Shown here: positions 1 to 10,581 of the stretch, one piece after another | How the letters are laid out: the number at the start of each line of letters is the position of its first letter | Position numbering within the stretch: the first letter of the stretch is position 1 | Assembly: GCF_028687955.1 (NCBI RefSeq) | Contig: NZ_JAQTZC010000008.1 | Location: forward strand, 1-46,121 | DNA from: Acidocella sp. | GTDB taxonomy: Bacteria; Pseudomonadota; Alphaproteobacteria; Acetobacterales; Acetobacteraceae | DNA: 46,121 bases | Reading direction: 5' to 3' | The notes under the pieces: generated by a model | The model's database searches: none | Told to the model about the DNA's origin: nothing | What the model saw: only the letters and a program-made list of their open reading frames with translations | Made by a program: the position numbers and the translations under genes

Positions 1-8
1 CTAGCGGC

Positions 9-1814
9 TCAGGCGTCCATCTTGAGCGCGGCCAGGAAGGCGCTCTGTGGGATTTCCACCTTGCCGAATTGGCGCATGCGCTTTTTGCCTTCTTTCTGCT
101 TGTCCAGCAGCTTGCGCTTGCGGCTGATATCGCCACCGTAGCACTTCGCCGTCACATCCTTGGACATGGCAGAGATGGTCTCGCGCGCGATGACCCGGCT
201 GCCGATGGCGGCCTGGATGGCGATTTTGAAGAGCTGTTTTGGAATCAGATCTTTCAGCTTGGCGCAAATGGAGCGGCCGCGAGCCTCCGCCTGGGAACGG
301 TGCGCGATGAAGGAAAGTGCATCCACCGGCTCCTGGTTCACCAGGATTGAGATTTTGACGAGATCAGCCTCGGCATAATCCTCAAGCTGGTAGTCGAAAC
401 TGGCATAGCCCCGGCTGATGGATTTCAGGCGGTCGTAAAAGTCGAACACCACCTCATTCAGCGGCAGGCGGTACACCGCCATGGCGCGGGTGCCGACATA
501 AGTTAGGTCCGCCTGCTGGCCACGGCGCTCGTTGCACAGGGTTAGCACCGCGCCCAGGTAGTCATCGGGCACCATGATGGTGGCCTTGATCCAGGGCTCC
601 TCGACATGGTCGATCACGCTGCCGTCGGGCATGTCGGAGGGGTTGTGCAACTCCTCCATCTCGCCGTTGGTCTTGAAGATTTTATATACCACGGAGGGCG
701 CGGTCGCGATCAGGTTGAGGTCGAACTCGCGGCTCAGCCGTTCCTGGATGATTTCCAGATGCAACAGACCGAGGAAGCCGCAGCGGTAGCCAAAGCCGAG
801 CGCGGCCGAGGTTTCAGCCTCGTAGTGGAAGCTGGCGTCGTTCAGGCGCAGCTTGCCCAGCGAGTCGCGCAGCTTCTCGAAATCATCGGCATCCACCGGG
901 AACAGCCCGCACCAGACCACCGGGATCGAGGGTTTGAAGCCGGGCAGCGCCTCGGCCACCGGGTTGCGGTCGTCGGTGATGGTGTCACCCACCTTGCAAT
1001 CCGCCACGGTTTTAATGGCGGCGGTGATATAGCCCATCTCGCCCGGCCCCAGGCTTTCCACGGCGCGCATTTTCGGCGTGAAGACGCCGAGCTGCTCGAT
1101 GGGATGCACGGCGCCGGTCGCCATCATGCGCACCTTCTGGCCGCGTTTCAGCCGCCCGTTTTTAACGCGCACGAGGGTGACGACGCCGAGATACTGGTCG
1201 TACCAGCTGTCGATCAGCAAAGCGGAGAGCGGGGCTTCGGCATCGCCCTTGGGGGCGGGGAGGCGGGTGACGAGGGCTTCCAGCACGCCCTCGATGTTCA
1301 GCCCGGTCTTGGCGGAAATTTCCACGGCATCGGAGGCGTCGATGCCGATCACGTCCTCGATCTGCTGCTTCACGCGCGGCACATCGGCGGCGGGCAGGTC
1401 GATCTTGTTCAGCACCGGGACAATTTCATGGTGCGCGTCGATGGCCTGATACACATTGGCCAGCGTCTGCGCCTCCACGCCCTGGGAGGCGTCCACCACC
1501 AGCAGCGAGCCCTCGCACGCGGCCAGGGAACGGCTCACCTCATAGGCGAAATCGACATGGCCGGGCGTGTCCATCAGGTTCAGCACATAGGTTTTACCGT
1601 CCTTGGCAGGGTATTCCAGCCGCACGGTCTGCGCCTTGATGGTGATGCCGCGTTCTTTTTCGATGTCCATATTGTCGAGCACCTGCTCGGTCATCTCGCG
1701 CGCGGTCAGGCCACCGCAATACTGGATCAGGCGATCAGCAAGGGTGGATTTGCCATGGTCGATATGGGCAATGATGGAGAAATTACGGATCAGTTCGGTC
1801 GGCGTGTCGGTCAT
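9..1814 (-). CDS. lepA: Elongation factor 4 (LepA), translational GTPase
   Basis: ORF from ATG at 1814: [31 protein letters not shown]..., GTPase motifs DTPGHVDF and NKIDLP, C-terminal [33 protein letters not shown] typical of LepA. The listed ORF extends upstream of the likely start. Confidence 0.97.
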   Translation of the reverse strand: MTDTPTELIRNFSIIAHIDHGKSTLADRLIQYCGGLTAREMTEQVLDNMDIEKERGITIKAQTVRLEYPAKDGKTYVLNLMDTPGHVDFAYEVSRSLAACEGSLLVVDASQGVEAQTLANVYQAIDAHHEIVPVLNKIDLPAADVPRVKQQIEDVIGIDASDAVEISAKTGLNIEGVLEALVTRLPAPKGDAEAPLSALLIDSWYDQYLGVVTLVRVKNGRLKRGQKVRMMATGAVHPIEQLGVFTPKMRAVESLGPGEMGYITAAIKTVADCKVGDTITDDRNPVAEALPGFKPSIPVVWCGLFPVDADDFEKLRDSLGKLRLNDASFHYEAETSAALGFGYRCGFLGLLHLEIIQERLSREFDLNLIATAPSVVYKIFKTNGEMEELHNPSDMPDGSVIDHVEEPWIKATIMVPDDYLGAVLTLCNERRGQQADLTYVGTRAMAVYRLPLNEVVFDFYDRLKSISRGYASFDYQLEDYAEADLVKISILVNQEPVDALSFIAHRSQAEARGRSICAKLKDLIPKQLFKIAIQAAIGSRVIARETISAMSKDVTAKCYGGDISRKRKLLDKQKEGKKRMRQFGKVEIPQSAFLAALKMDA

Positions 1815-1858
1815 GGGTGTGACATACGCAGAAACGGCCGCAACGTCGACAGCTATAA

Positions 1859-1887
1859 AGGCGGGAAGGGGCGAATCCTTCCCGCCT
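1859..1887 (-). terminator. Probable terminator hairpin after aroK-aroB
   Basis: Perfect 11-bp inverted repeat AGGCGGGAAGG / CCTTCCCGCCT with a 7-nt loop between aroKB stop and lepA start; followed on the minus strand only by TTTAT, so the U-tract is weak. Confidence 0.55.
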
Positions 1888-1897
1888 GGTGGCGGCG

Positions 1898-3541
1898 CTA
1901 CAGCGCGCCGTTGGCGAGCAGTGTAGCGCGCACGGCCTCTTCGGGCACCTCGCTGCTGGTGAATGCCTGGCCGATGCCGCGCGTCAGCACGAAATGCAGC
2001 CGCCCGCCGAGCATTTTTTTGTCCTGCTTCATGTGGGCGAGCAGATGCGCCGCCGGCAGGCCGGCGATTTGCGTGGGCAGGCCGGCGCTGCGCAGATGCG
2101 CGGCGATGCGGCTGGTATCCTCCTGCGGGCAATGGCCGAGCGCGGCGGACAAATGCGTGGCGAGCACCAGGCCGGCTGCCACTGCCTCGCCGTGCAGCAG
2201 GCCCGGGCCGTAGCCGGTCTCGGCTTCCAGCGCATGTGCGAAGGTATGGCCAAGGTTGAGCAGGGCGCGGCCGTTGTTGGGTTTGGTTTCCCGCTCGTCA
2301 TCACCCACGACCTGAGCCTTGAAGCGGACTGCCCGTTCCACGGCTTCCGCCAGGGCGTGCGAATCCTCATCCAGCATTGCCGGGACGTGGGATTCGCACC
2401 ATTCATAGAAGGCTGCATCGGCGATCAGCCCGGCCTTCACGATTTCCGCATAGCCCGAGCGGCGCTCGCGCGGGGGCAGGGTGGCGAGGATGCTGGTGTC
2501 GGCCAGGACCATGATGGGCTGGTGAAAGGCGCCGATGAGGTTTTTGCCATGCGGTGAGTTGATGCCGGTTTTGCCGCCAACGCTTGAGTCCACCTGGGCC
2601 AGCAGGGTGGTCGGGATCTGGATGAAGGGCAGGCCGCGCAGGGTGGCGGCTGCGGCGAAACCGGCCAGATCGCCCACCACGCCGCCGCCAAGGGCGATAA
2701 TCGTGGTATGGCGGTCAACCTTCCGCACCAGCAACTGGTCCACGACGTCAGCCCAGGCGTGCAGGCTTTTGGAGGCTTCACCGGGGGGCACGATGATGGA
2801 GTCGTGGCTGACGCCGGTTTCGGTAAGGCTGTTTTGCAATGCCGCCAGATGCAGGGCCGCCACGGTTGTGTCGGTCACGATCACGCAGCGCGGTTGTGGC
2901 AACACCGGCGCGATCAGCGCGCCGGCGCGCGCAAGCAGTTGGGAGCCGATCACGACATCGTAGTGGCTCTGGGACAATTGCACGCTCACCCGGCGTGGGG
3001 CGATGTAGTTGTTCAGGGCGGTGATAACATTGCTGGTGGTCACGTGCGGGGGGTCCTCTGAACCGGTGACGATGATGTCCGCCTGGGCATAGAACGGGCT
3101 GCGTTCATGGGAAAGGCGTTGCAGGATTTGCGCCGGGTCACCGGCGTTGAGCAGTGGCCGGTGCGTACGGCCGTGGACCCGTTGCATGAGGATATGCAGG
3201 GGGCAGCGCAGCCATACCGAAATGGCGCGCTGGCGTACCGTTGCCCTGGTTTCCGGGTCCATGAAGGCGCCGCCACCCGTGGCCAGGACGATTCGTCCGT
3301 CCGCGAGCAGCCTTTGGATGACACGCTTTTCCCCGGCGCGGAAATGCGCCTCGCCATGTTTGGCGAAAATCTCCGCGATGGTGATGCCGGCGGCGCGCTC
3401 AATTTCATGGTCGGCGTCAAAAAACGGCAAACCCAACTGGGCCGCCAGGCGTTTGCCGATGGCGGTCTTGCCGGCGCCCATCAGGCCGACGAGCACGATA
3501 CTCCGTTCGGAGGGGGGAAGGTTTTGGGTGTTGAGTCGCAT
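1898..3541 (-). CDS. aroKB: Bifunctional shikimate kinase / 3-dehydroquinate synthase (fused AroK-AroB)
   Basis: 547-aa ORF: N-terminal shikimate kinase ([25 protein letters not shown]) followed without stop by DHQ synthase ([59 protein letters not shown]). Confidence 0.95.
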   Translation of the reverse strand: MRLNTQNLPPSERSIVLVGLMGAGKTAIGKRLAAQLGLPFFDADHEIERAAGITIAEIFAKHGEAHFRAGEKRVIQRLLADGRIVLATGGGAFMDPETRATVRQRAISVWLRCPLHILMQRVHGRTHRPLLNAGDPAQILQRLSHERSPFYAQADIIVTGSEDPPHVTTSNVITALNNYIAPRRVSVQLSQSHYDVVIGSQLLARAGALIAPVLPQPRCVIVTDTTVAALHLAALQNSLTETGVSHDSIIVPPGEASKSLHAWADVVDQLLVRKVDRHTTIIALGGGVVGDLAGFAAAATLRGLPFIQIPTTLLAQVDSSVGGKTGINSPHGKNLIGAFHQPIMVLADTSILATLPPRERRSGYAEIVKAGLIADAAFYEWCESHVPAMLDEDSHALAEAVERAVRFKAQVVGDDERETKPNNGRALLNLGHTFAHALEAETGYGPGLLHGEAVAAGLVLATHLSAALGHCPQEDTSRIAAHLRSAGLPTQIAGLPAAHLLAHMKQDKKMLGGRLHFVLTRGIGQAFTSSEVPEEAVRATLLANGAL

Positions 3542-3569
3542 CGTGGGAGAGGCTTATCACATCATCCGC

Positions 3570-4463
3570 ATGACGATAGATGGCCATATCGAGGCGTTCC
3601 TGGAAATGTTGGCGGCCGAGCGCGGCGCGGCGCGCAACACGCTTGCCGCGTACCGGGCGGATCTGGAGGATTTCGCGGCATTTGCGCGTCCGCGGGGCGT
3701 AAAGCCGGGTGGGGCTAACGCTGGGCATGTGGGTGAGTATATCGGCTCGTTGCACCAATCCGGGCTGGCGGCGCGCACGCAGGCGCGGCGGCTCTCGGCG
3801 CTGCGGCAGTTTTTTCTGTTTCTGCTGCGCGAGGGCATACGCGAGGATAATCCGGCCGCCGAGGTGGCAAGCCCGCGCCTGCCGCAAAGCCTGCCGAAAT
3901 ATTTAAGCGAGGCCGAGGTTGACGGGCTTTTGCAGGCCGCGCGGGAGTTTCCGGGGTTGCCGGGGTTGAAGGCCTATGCCGGGCTGGAGATTTTATACGC
4001 CACGGGCTTGCGCGTCTCGGAGTTGCTGGCGCTGCCGGTCCGCGCTCTGGCCAGCGATGCCACTGTTTTGATGTTGAAGGGCAAGGGCGGGCGGGAGCGG
4101 ATTGTGCCGCTTTCCGACATTGCGAAACTGGCGGCGGCGCGGTTGCGGGAGGCATCGGCCGGGCTGAAGCCGCCGCCGCGCTACCTCTTCAGTGGTCGTG
4201 ACCCGGCCCAGGCAATGACCCGCCAGGGCTTTGCCCTTTTGCTCAAGCAAGTGGCGCTGCGGGCGAACACAGACCCGGCCCGCTTGTCACCGCATGTGCT
4301 GCGGCACTCTTTTGCCTCGCATCTGCTGGCGCATGGCGCGGATTTGCGGAGCCTGCAAAAACTGCTGGGCCATGCAGATATCGCCACGACGCAGATTTAT
4401 ACCCATGTGCTGGCCGAACGCCTGCAACGCCTAGTGCAGGCGCATCATCCGCTGGCGCGCTGA
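3570..4463 (+). CDS. xerD: Site-specific tyrosine recombinase XerD
   Basis: MTIDGHIEAFLEMLAAERGAARNTLAAYRADLEDF...; catalytic context LYATGLRVSELLAL, LSPHVLRHSFASHLL, LLGHADIATTQIYTHV. Start taken at ATG 3570. Confidence 0.93.
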   Translation: MTIDGHIEAFLEMLAAERGAARNTLAAYRADLEDFAAFARPRGVKPGGANAGHVGEYIGSLHQSGLAARTQARRLSALRQFFLFLLREGIREDNPAAEVASPRLPQSLPKYLSEAEVDGLLQAAREFPGLPGLKAYAGLEILYATGLRVSELLALPVRALASDATVLMLKGKGGRERIVPLSDIAKLAAARLREASAGLKPPPRYLFSGRDPAQAMTRQGFALLLKQVALRANTDPARLSPHVLRHSFASHLLAHGADLRSLQKLLGHADIATTQIYTHVLAERLQRLVQAHHPLAR

Positions 4464-4503
4464 GCCAGAGCCCGGTCGCGTTAACTGCGATCGCGCTCTG
4501 GCT
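4463..4503 (+). terminator. Stem-loop at xerD stop codon, probable terminator made partly of repeat sequence
   Basis: AGCCAGAGC (4463-4471) pairs with GCTCTGGCT (4495-4503), inner TCGC/GCGA arms, followed by ATTTTC. Confidence 0.45.
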
Positions 4504-4640
4504 ATTTTCAGAGGGCGTTCACGCTTTCGGCTCGCTCACCTGAGCGAACCTCAAACGATCGCGCTCTGGCTATTTTCAGAGGGTGATTCACGCTTTCGGC
4601 TGGCTCGCCTGAGTGAACCTCAAACGATCGCGCTCTGGGA
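4488..4640. repeat. Tandem direct repeat, two ~68-69 bp copies plus a partial third
   Basis: Copy 1 4488-4555 (cgatcgcgctctggctattttcagagggcgttcacgctttcggctcgctcacctgagcgaacctcaaa); copy 2 4556-4624 with a few substitutions and 1 extra nt; partial copy 4625-4640 (cgatcgcgctctggga). Confidence 0.93.
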
Positions 4641-5606
4641 GCGCTCGTGCCGGGCCTCGTTGGCGGCGATATAGCGGCGCATCTCCTTGGACATTTTGCG
4701 GCGGGTTGGAGGATCGTCGCGATAGGCGGCCCGGATGCCATCCCATGCCGCCCTCGGGCAGCCGTGCCAAAAGGCCGTTACGAGATAAGCGAGCATGCGC
4801 GGGACCAGCGCCAGCCATGAGGCGCCCCATTTGCGGCCAATGAGCAGCCGGTTGCGGACAAAAGGCGCCATATGCGTGAGGGCCTCGATGGCGGGGGCGT
4901 TTGGCGCGGTCTTATAAATGATGGCCAGCGTGCCGTCGTATGAAATGGTCCAGTTGCGGGCGATGGCGGAGAGGCAGAAGTCGTATTCTTCCCAGGCGGA
5001 AAAGAACCCTGGGTCATAACCGCCGGCGGCGTTCCAGGTTACACGGCGGATCGCATGTCCGGCGCGCGGAAGGGTTGTGGCATCGAACCGGCCGTTGGAC
5101 CGGGTGATGCGATGCAAAGGGTAGGCCCAGCTTGATTTGTCCGGGGTCTGGGCGCCGGCGCTGAGGATGTTGAAGCCCAATGCTCCTAATTCTGGCCGTT
5201 GGTTGAAGGCCCGCAGAGCCTCGGCGAGCACCCATTTTCCGGCAAAGACGGCGCCGGTATCAAGCGCCACGATAATCCGGCCATGCCCAAGGGTGGCCAG
5301 AAGATTGCGTCCGGCGGCAACGCCTGGATTTTTCGCGGCGGCGTATAACGAGAAATGGGGGGTATTTGCGAATAATCTGGCCAGAGTCTGCCGGGTTTCC
5401 GGGCGGGAGCCCTGGTCCAGCACCGTGACATGGAACATGCCGCCGCGTTGCGCCAGGGCGGACTGGATTGTCTCGATTGTCTCCGTGGGCTGGTCCAGGG
5501 ACAGAATGACGATGTCAGCGTCATAAGCGTCTATGGCCGGGCGGCGGCCCGCCAGTAGTTTCGGGGGCGGTTTCCTCGCTGTTACGGCGGGATGTGCCTT
5601 GAGCAT
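4620..5606 (-). CDS. Glycosyltransferase family 2 protein
   Basis: DADIVILSLDQPTETIETIQSALAQRG... AAKNPGVAAGRNLLATLGHGRIIVALDTGAVF..., ...FFSAWEEYDFCLSAI, GT-A fold-like. ATG at 5606 preceded by GGGGTAGG; the listed ORF reaches a TTG at 5672 overlapping gtrA. Confidence 0.75.
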   Translation of the reverse strand: MLKAHPAVTARKPPPKLLAGRRPAIDAYDADIVILSLDQPTETIETIQSALAQRGGMFHVTVLDQGSRPETRQTLARLFANTPHFSLYAAAKNPGVAAGRNLLATLGHGRIIVALDTGAVFAGKWVLAEALRAFNQRPELGALGFNILSAGAQTPDKSSWAYPLHRITRSNGRFDATTLPRAGHAIRRVTWNAAGGYDPGFFSAWEEYDFCLSAIARNWTISYDGTLAIIYKTAPNAPAIEALTHMAPFVRNRLLIGRKWGASWLALVPRMLAYLVTAFWHGCPRAAWDGIRAAYRDDPPTRRKMSKEMRRYIAANEARHERSQSAIV

Positions 5607-5658
5607 CGTTGACCTACCCCAAGGTTGAATTTTAACGCTTAGACTACCTTGGATTGCA

Positions 5659-6108
5659 TTAACTGAAGACAAATCTTCTGGAAAGAAAATAATTGAAACT
5701 CAGGCCGGCGGCGGAGCCTGCAATGATAGGGAGCACCGGCTGGGCGTGGCAGAGTTTACTTATTGAAATCAATGCGAAAAATGTTCCCCGGTTAAACACG
5801 AAACCGATGGAGTTGGCGAGGAGAAAGCGCATCCATTGCACATGTGGCGCGGTGTGGATGTGGTGGCGGAATGTCCAGATACGGTTGGCGCCCCAATTGG
5901 CTGTGGCGGCCACCAGGAAGCCCATGACGCCGGCCATGTAGAGCCCCATGACGCCGCGCAGCGCGTAGACCGTGCTGGTATCCCAGAAAAACCCCATTGT
6001 GCCGACGATGGCGAAACGGATGAATTTTTCGCTGACGCCGCTGCGCGAAAACAGCGCCACGGAGGCTTCCAGCCCGGCCAGGAGTTTTTGGTACGCCACA
6101 TTCGCCAC
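5659..6108 (-). CDS. GtrA family membrane protein
   Basis: SEKFIRFAIVGTMGFFWDTSTVYALRG...TANWGANRIWTFRH...AGSAAGLSFNYFLSRRFVF, typical GtrA pattern; GTG start at 6108. Confidence 0.85.
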   Translation of the reverse strand: MANVAYQKLLAGLEASVALFSRSGVSEKFIRFAIVGTMGFFWDTSTVYALRGVMGLYMAGVMGFLVAATANWGANRIWTFRHHIHTAPHVQWMRFLLANSIGFVFNRGTFFALISISKLCHAQPVLPIIAGSAAGLSFNYFLSRRFVFS

Positions 6109-6177
6109 TATTCACCCCGCTTTGCGGCGCGGGGTGAAGCCATGGTGGAGCGGGGGTGGAGGACTGGCAGCACCAAA

Positions 6178-7467
6178 TCAGCTCGCAAACGGATCCTGCA
6201 CCAGGATCGTATCGTCACGCTCCGGGCTGGTTGAAAGCAGGGTGACGGGCGCTTCGACCAGTTCCTCGATTCGCTTGACGTATTTGATCGCGGCGGCGGG
6301 TAGCTGCGCCCAGGAGCGGGCGCCACGGGTGGAAGCGCTCCAGCCTTCGAGGACTTCATAAATCGGCTCGGCGGTGGCCTGGGCGGCCATGCCGGCGGGT
6401 AGATGTTTGAAGGTCTGGCCGTTGATCCGGTAGCCAACGCCGATTTTTAATTCGCTGAAGCCATCGAGCACGTCCAGCTTGGTGAGCGCGAGCCCGTTGA
6501 TGCCGCCGACCTTCACGGCCTGGCGGACCAATGCGGCATCAAACCAGCCGCAACGGCGCTTACGGCCTGTTACCGTGCCGAATTCATGACCGCGTTCGCC
6601 AAGCATCCGGCCGGTATCGTCGTTCAGCTCGGTCGGGAAGGGGCCTGAGCCGACGCGTGTGCAGTAGGCTTTGGCGATTCCCAGCACGCGGCCCACGGCG
6701 TCCGGCCCCATGCCGCTGCCCGACGCCGCGGTGCCCGCGACCGTGTTGGAGGAGGTGACAAACGGGTAGGTGCCGTGGTCGACATCGAGCATCACCGCCT
6801 GCGCGCCTTCAAACAGAATACGCTGGCCATCGTGGCGGGCCTGAGCCAGCCGCTCCCAGACGGGTTCGGCGAAGGGCAGGATTTGGGGCGCCAGCGCGAG
6901 CAGGCTGGCGAGCAGGTCGGCCTTGTTGAAGGTTGGCGCCCCGAGGCCGGCCAGCAATGTGTTGTGGTGCAGCAACAGCTCGTCGAGTTTGGCGGAGAGG
7001 GTCTCCGGCTCGGCCAGATCGCAGACCCGGATGGCCCGGCGGGCGACTTTATCTTCGTAGGCCGGGCCAATGCCGCGCCCGGTGGTGCCGATTTTGCGCT
7101 CGCCGCGCGCAACCTCGCGCGCGCTGTCCAGCGCTGCGTGCAAGGGCAGGATGAGCGGCGCATTGTCGGCGATGCGCAGGGTCTCCGGCGTTACCGGCAG
7201 GCCCTGGGCGGAGAGACGGGCGATTTCCGCCAGCAGGGCGAACGGGTCTATGACCACGCCGTTGCCGATGATGCCAAGCTTGCCGCGCACCAGGCCGGAG
7301 GGCAGCAGTGAGAGCTTATACGTCTGTTCGCCGACGACCAGGGTATGCCCCGCATTGTGCCCGCCCTGGAAGCGCACCACCACATCCGCGCGGCTGGCGA
7401 GCCAGTCCACCACCTTGCCTTTGCCCTCGTCACCCCATTGCGCGCCGATAATTGTTACGTTGGTCAT
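6178..7467 (-). CDS. purA: Adenylosuccinate synthetase
   Basis: [83 protein letters not shown]. Confidence 0.98.
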   Translation of the reverse strand: MTNVTIIGAQWGDEGKGKVVDWLASRADVVVRFQGGHNAGHTLVVGEQTYKLSLLPSGLVRGKLGIIGNGVVIDPFALLAEIARLSAQGLPVTPETLRIADNAPLILPLHAALDSAREVARGERKIGTTGRGIGPAYEDKVARRAIRVCDLAEPETLSAKLDELLLHHNTLLAGLGAPTFNKADLLASLLALAPQILPFAEPVWERLAQARHDGQRILFEGAQAVMLDVDHGTYPFVTSSNTVAGTAASGSGMGPDAVGRVLGIAKAYCTRVGSGPFPTELNDDTGRMLGERGHEFGTVTGRKRRCGWFDAALVRQAVKVGGINGLALTKLDVLDGFSELKIGVGYRINGQTFKHLPAGMAAQATAEPIYEVLEGWSASTRGARSWAQLPAAAIKYVKRIEELVEAPVTLLSTSPERDDTILVQDPFAS

Positions 7468-8615
7468 TTCAGATCCTTGGCAAGTGGAGCGATGGCCCCG
7501 TCTTCATAGATATAGCTGCAGCCAAGCCGGGTTGCTTCCTGCCGCGGTGCGGCGTGTGCCGCCAGCCCGGCGATGGTGGCGAAATTACGCGCCCGGCAGG
7601 AGGTCGCCTGTTCTGGCGTGGTGCCGAAGGGCAGATAGATGCGCGGACGCAGCGCCGGGGCGGGGGCAGCGCGGACAATGGTGTCAGGATACAGCGTGAT
7701 GCCGGTGGCGGGTTCGCCGGCGCCGCATAGATAGCGTCCTCCCCGGCCAAGCTCCGCCTGCCGCCCGGGGGCGAACAGGGTCATGCAGATGCCGGTGTGA
7801 TATTGGTAGCCGCGAAATTCCACGGGATCGGCGGTTAAGGGCAGGCCGGGCCGCTGGCGCCGTATGACGGCGACGGTCTCGGCCATGCGCACGGCCTGAA
7901 TACGCGCGCTCTCCGGCAGGTTGATCGCCAGCAAGGCTGGTATCGCGCGCTCGGCGGTCCCAGTGGCATCCAGGAGCTGGAGCAGCAGCCCCGCGATGGG
8001 GCCGCCAAGCTCGGCCACCTCGGCGGCGTCCTTGCGGTCCAGCGCGCGCGCAAGGGCGGGGCGGTTTACGGCGGGGAAGTCTTCGAGCAGATGCAGGACC
8101 AGCCGGGGCACTGTGAGGTCGATGCTGATGCTGGTCAGGCCGATGGCCGCCAGAGCTTCAACGGCCGTTAAAATGATCTCGGCGTCGGCTTCGGGGGTAT
8201 CATGGCCGACCAGCTCGATGCCGGCCTGGGCAATTTGGCGCTCCGGCTGCAACTGCGAGCCGCGCACCCGCAGGCATTGCCCGGCATAAGCCAGCCGCAG
8301 CGGCCGCGGGGCGCTGGCCAGCCGTGTGGCCGCCAGCCGGGCGATCTGCGGCGTCGTATCGGCCCGCAGGCCCATCATGCGCTGGCTGTCGGGGTCCATG
8401 AGCCTGAAGGTTTGCTCGGACGTGGCGGCGCCTGAGCCCGCGAACAGGCTGTCTTCAAACTCCAGCAGCGGCGGCTTCACGCGTTGATAGCCGTGCGCGG
8501 CGAAGCAATCCATGATGGCTTCGACCGAACGCGCCTCCAGCTCCGCCTCGGGAGGCAGGACATCGCGCAGGCCGGCGGGGAGCAAAGCGGGGTGGGTAAG
8601 CGAGGATTCGTTCAT
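7464..8615 (-). CDS. hisZ: ATP phosphoribosyltransferase regulatory subunit HisZ
   Basis: HisRS-like ORF lacking the full synthetase: [67 protein letters not shown]; adjacent to purA as in other proteobacteria. Confidence 0.88.
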   Translation of the reverse strand: MNESSLTHPALLPAGLRDVLPPEAELEARSVEAIMDCFAAHGYQRVKPPLLEFEDSLFAGSGAATSEQTFRLMDPDSQRMMGLRADTTPQIARLAATRLASAPRPLRLAYAGQCLRVRGSQLQPERQIAQAGIELVGHDTPEADAEIILTAVEALAAIGLTSISIDLTVPRLVLHLLEDFPAVNRPALARALDRKDAAEVAELGGPIAGLLLQLLDATGTAERAIPALLAINLPESARIQAVRMAETVAVIRRQRPGLPLTADPVEFRGYQYHTGICMTLFAPGRQAELGRGGRYLCGAGEPATGITLYPDTIVRAAPAPALRPRIYLPFGTTPEQATSCRARNFATIAGLAAHAAPRQEATRLGCSYIYEDGAIAPLAKDLK

Positions 8616-8703
8616 GGGAACCAATGACAGTGGCGCGGCGCTATAGCATTGCTGCGCCGTACGTCCAATTGCCCGGTGCTGGCGCGGCGGGGTTTGATGA
8701 TAA

Positions 8704-10575
8704 TTAGGCGATCATCGCGGCGCTCCGCCCGGCAAAGCGGGACCACGCCTCGGCTTCGTCCTCATCGAACAGTTCGGTAAGTTTGCGCATCATCGTGCCG
8801 CCCAGCTCCTCGGCGTCAACAATCGTCACGGCCCGGCGGTAATAGCGGGTCACGTCATGCCCAATGCCGATGGCGATCAGCTCCACCAGTTCGCGGGTCT
8901 CGATGTCGCGGATTACATCGCGCAGATGCCGCTCCAGATAGTTGCCGGAATTCACCGAGAGGGTGGAGTCGTCAACCGGGGCGCCGTCGCTGATGACCAT
9001 GAGAATGCGCCGGTGCTCCGGGCGCGCGAGCAGCCGCCGGTAGGCCCAGACGAGTGCTTCGCCGTCGATATTTTCCTTCAGCAGCCCTTCGCGCAGCATC
9101 AACCCCAGATTCTTGCGGGCCCGGCGCCAGGGGGTGTCGGCGGATTTGTAGATGATGTGGCGCAGATCATTCAGCCGGCCCGGGTTTGGCGGTTTGCCGG
9201 CGGCAACCCATTGCTCCCGGCTCTGCCCGCCTTTCCACGCGCGGGTGGTGAAGCCCAGAATCTCCACCTTCACCGCGCAGCGCTCCAGCGTACGGGCGAG
9301 AATATCGCCGCACATCGCCGCCACGGTGATCGGCCGCCCGCGCATCGAGCCTGAATTGTCAATCAGCAGGGTGACCACGGTATCACGGAATTCCGTATCG
9401 CGTTCGCGCTTATAGGTGAGGGCCAGAAGCGGATCGACGATGATCCGCGACAGCCGGGCGGCGTCGAGCATGCCTTCTTCCAGGTCAAACTCCCAGGCCC
9501 GGGTTTGCTGCGCCTGCAGCCGGCGTTGCAGCCGGTTTGCCAGCTTGGCCACCACGGCATGCAGATGCTGTAATTGCTGGTCCAGCTGCTGGCGCAACCG
9601 GGTCAGCTCATCGGGGTCACAAAGGTCTTCGGCCTTGATCTCTTCATCATGCGTGCGGGTAAAGGCCCGGTAGGCCGCGCTGTCATCGCCATGGGCGGGC
9701 GGGCGGTGCTGCTGGGGGCCTGCGGGAGCGTCTTCAGCATCGGCGGCGCTGTCTTCGGCGTCGCTGTCTTCCCCGGTGTCCTGGTCGGCGGCTTCGCCCT
9801 CGGTCATTTCCGGCTGTGCCGCGAGCATGGCCTCTTCCTGGCTCTGGGCGTCGCTGTCCTGGGAGTTGTCCTGCTGCGAAGTTTGCTCCCCCGAATCCTC
9901 GGCGTTTTCGGATTCATCCTCCTCGGTTGCTTCTGCCTCCGCCTCCGCCAGATGGACCGCCGCCAGCAGCTTGCGCGCGGCTTTGGTGTAATGCGCCTGG
10001 CTGGCGCGGGTGGCGGCCAGTTCATCCAGGGCCGCTTCGGCGTCATCGCCCAGCGTGCCGCGCCACAAGGCTAGTATTTTTTGGGCCGGCTCGGGTAGCG
10101 AAGCAGGGTCCATCCGCTCGCGCGCAAGCAGGGCGAGAGCGCTGGCCAGGGGAAGCTGCTCACGCAGCGTCATGCGGCCGAGCCCCTCGTTTTCGCACTC
10201 CTCGTTCAGCTTGCCGCGCAAATTCGCGGCAACGCCGGCCATGTGTTCGGAGCCGAAGACCTCAACGCGGGCCTGCTCCAGCGCATCATAGGCTTCGCGC
10301 GCCTCCTTGGAGGCGGGGTTACGGGCGGCATGGATGGCATTGTCGTGATAGCGTAGGCGCAGGGCGAGTGAGTCCGCGGCACCGCGCAATTTTGCCATCT
10401 CGGGCGGCGCCAGGGCGCGCGAGGGGGCGGGCAGCCGGGCGCGCTTGCCAGCCAGCCCGGAGGGGCCGGGCTGGTAGGCAACTTCCACGTCAGGCGTCTG
10501 CGCCATGGCCCGCAGCGCATTGGCTGTGGCGCGTTTGAAGTCTTCGCTGCGGCCCTGGTCGTTATTCGCGGTCAT
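8704..10575 (-). CDS. cobT: Aerobic cobaltochelatase subunit CobT (VWA domain)
   Basis: Acidic central region and MIDAS-type [50 protein letters not shown]; next to cobS. Confidence 0.93.
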   Translation of the reverse strand: MTANNDQGRSEDFKRATANALRAMAQTPDVEVAYQPGPSGLAGKRARLPAPSRALAPPEMAKLRGAADSLALRLRYHDNAIHAARNPASKEAREAYDALEQARVEVFGSEHMAGVAANLRGKLNEECENEGLGRMTLREQLPLASALALLARERMDPASLPEPAQKILALWRGTLGDDAEAALDELAATRASQAHYTKAARKLLAAVHLAEAEAEATEEDESENAEDSGEQTSQQDNSQDSDAQSQEEAMLAAQPEMTEGEAADQDTGEDSDAEDSAADAEDAPAGPQQHRPPAHGDDSAAYRAFTRTHDEEIKAEDLCDPDELTRLRQQLDQQLQHLHAVVAKLANRLQRRLQAQQTRAWEFDLEEGMLDAARLSRIIVDPLLALTYKRERDTEFRDTVVTLLIDNSGSMRGRPITVAAMCGDILARTLERCAVKVEILGFTTRAWKGGQSREQWVAAGKPPNPGRLNDLRHIIYKSADTPWRRARKNLGLMLREGLLKENIDGEALVWAYRRLLARPEHRRILMVISDGAPVDDSTLSVNSGNYLERHLRDVIRDIETRELVELIAIGIGHDVTRYYRRAVTIVDAEELGGTMMRKLTELFDEDEAEAWSRFAGRSAAMIA

Positions 10576-10581
10576 CTGGTT

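Noticed and set aside
606-2213. 535-aa plus-strand ORF antisense to lepA
   Set aside because: Same antisense-frame artifact; lepA is unambiguous on the other strand and this ORF runs through the lepA/aroKB boundary.
3570-4463. XerD as an integron/phage integrase marking a mobile island
   Set aside because: The sequence looks like housekeeping XerD and its neighbours are core genes without att-like flanks.
4508-4741. 77-aa minus-strand ORF containing the repeated SFEVxSGExAESVN peptide
   Set aside because: Overlaps the GT2 gene in another frame; the periodicity is explained by the DNA repeat. Kept only as a comment in the repeat finding.
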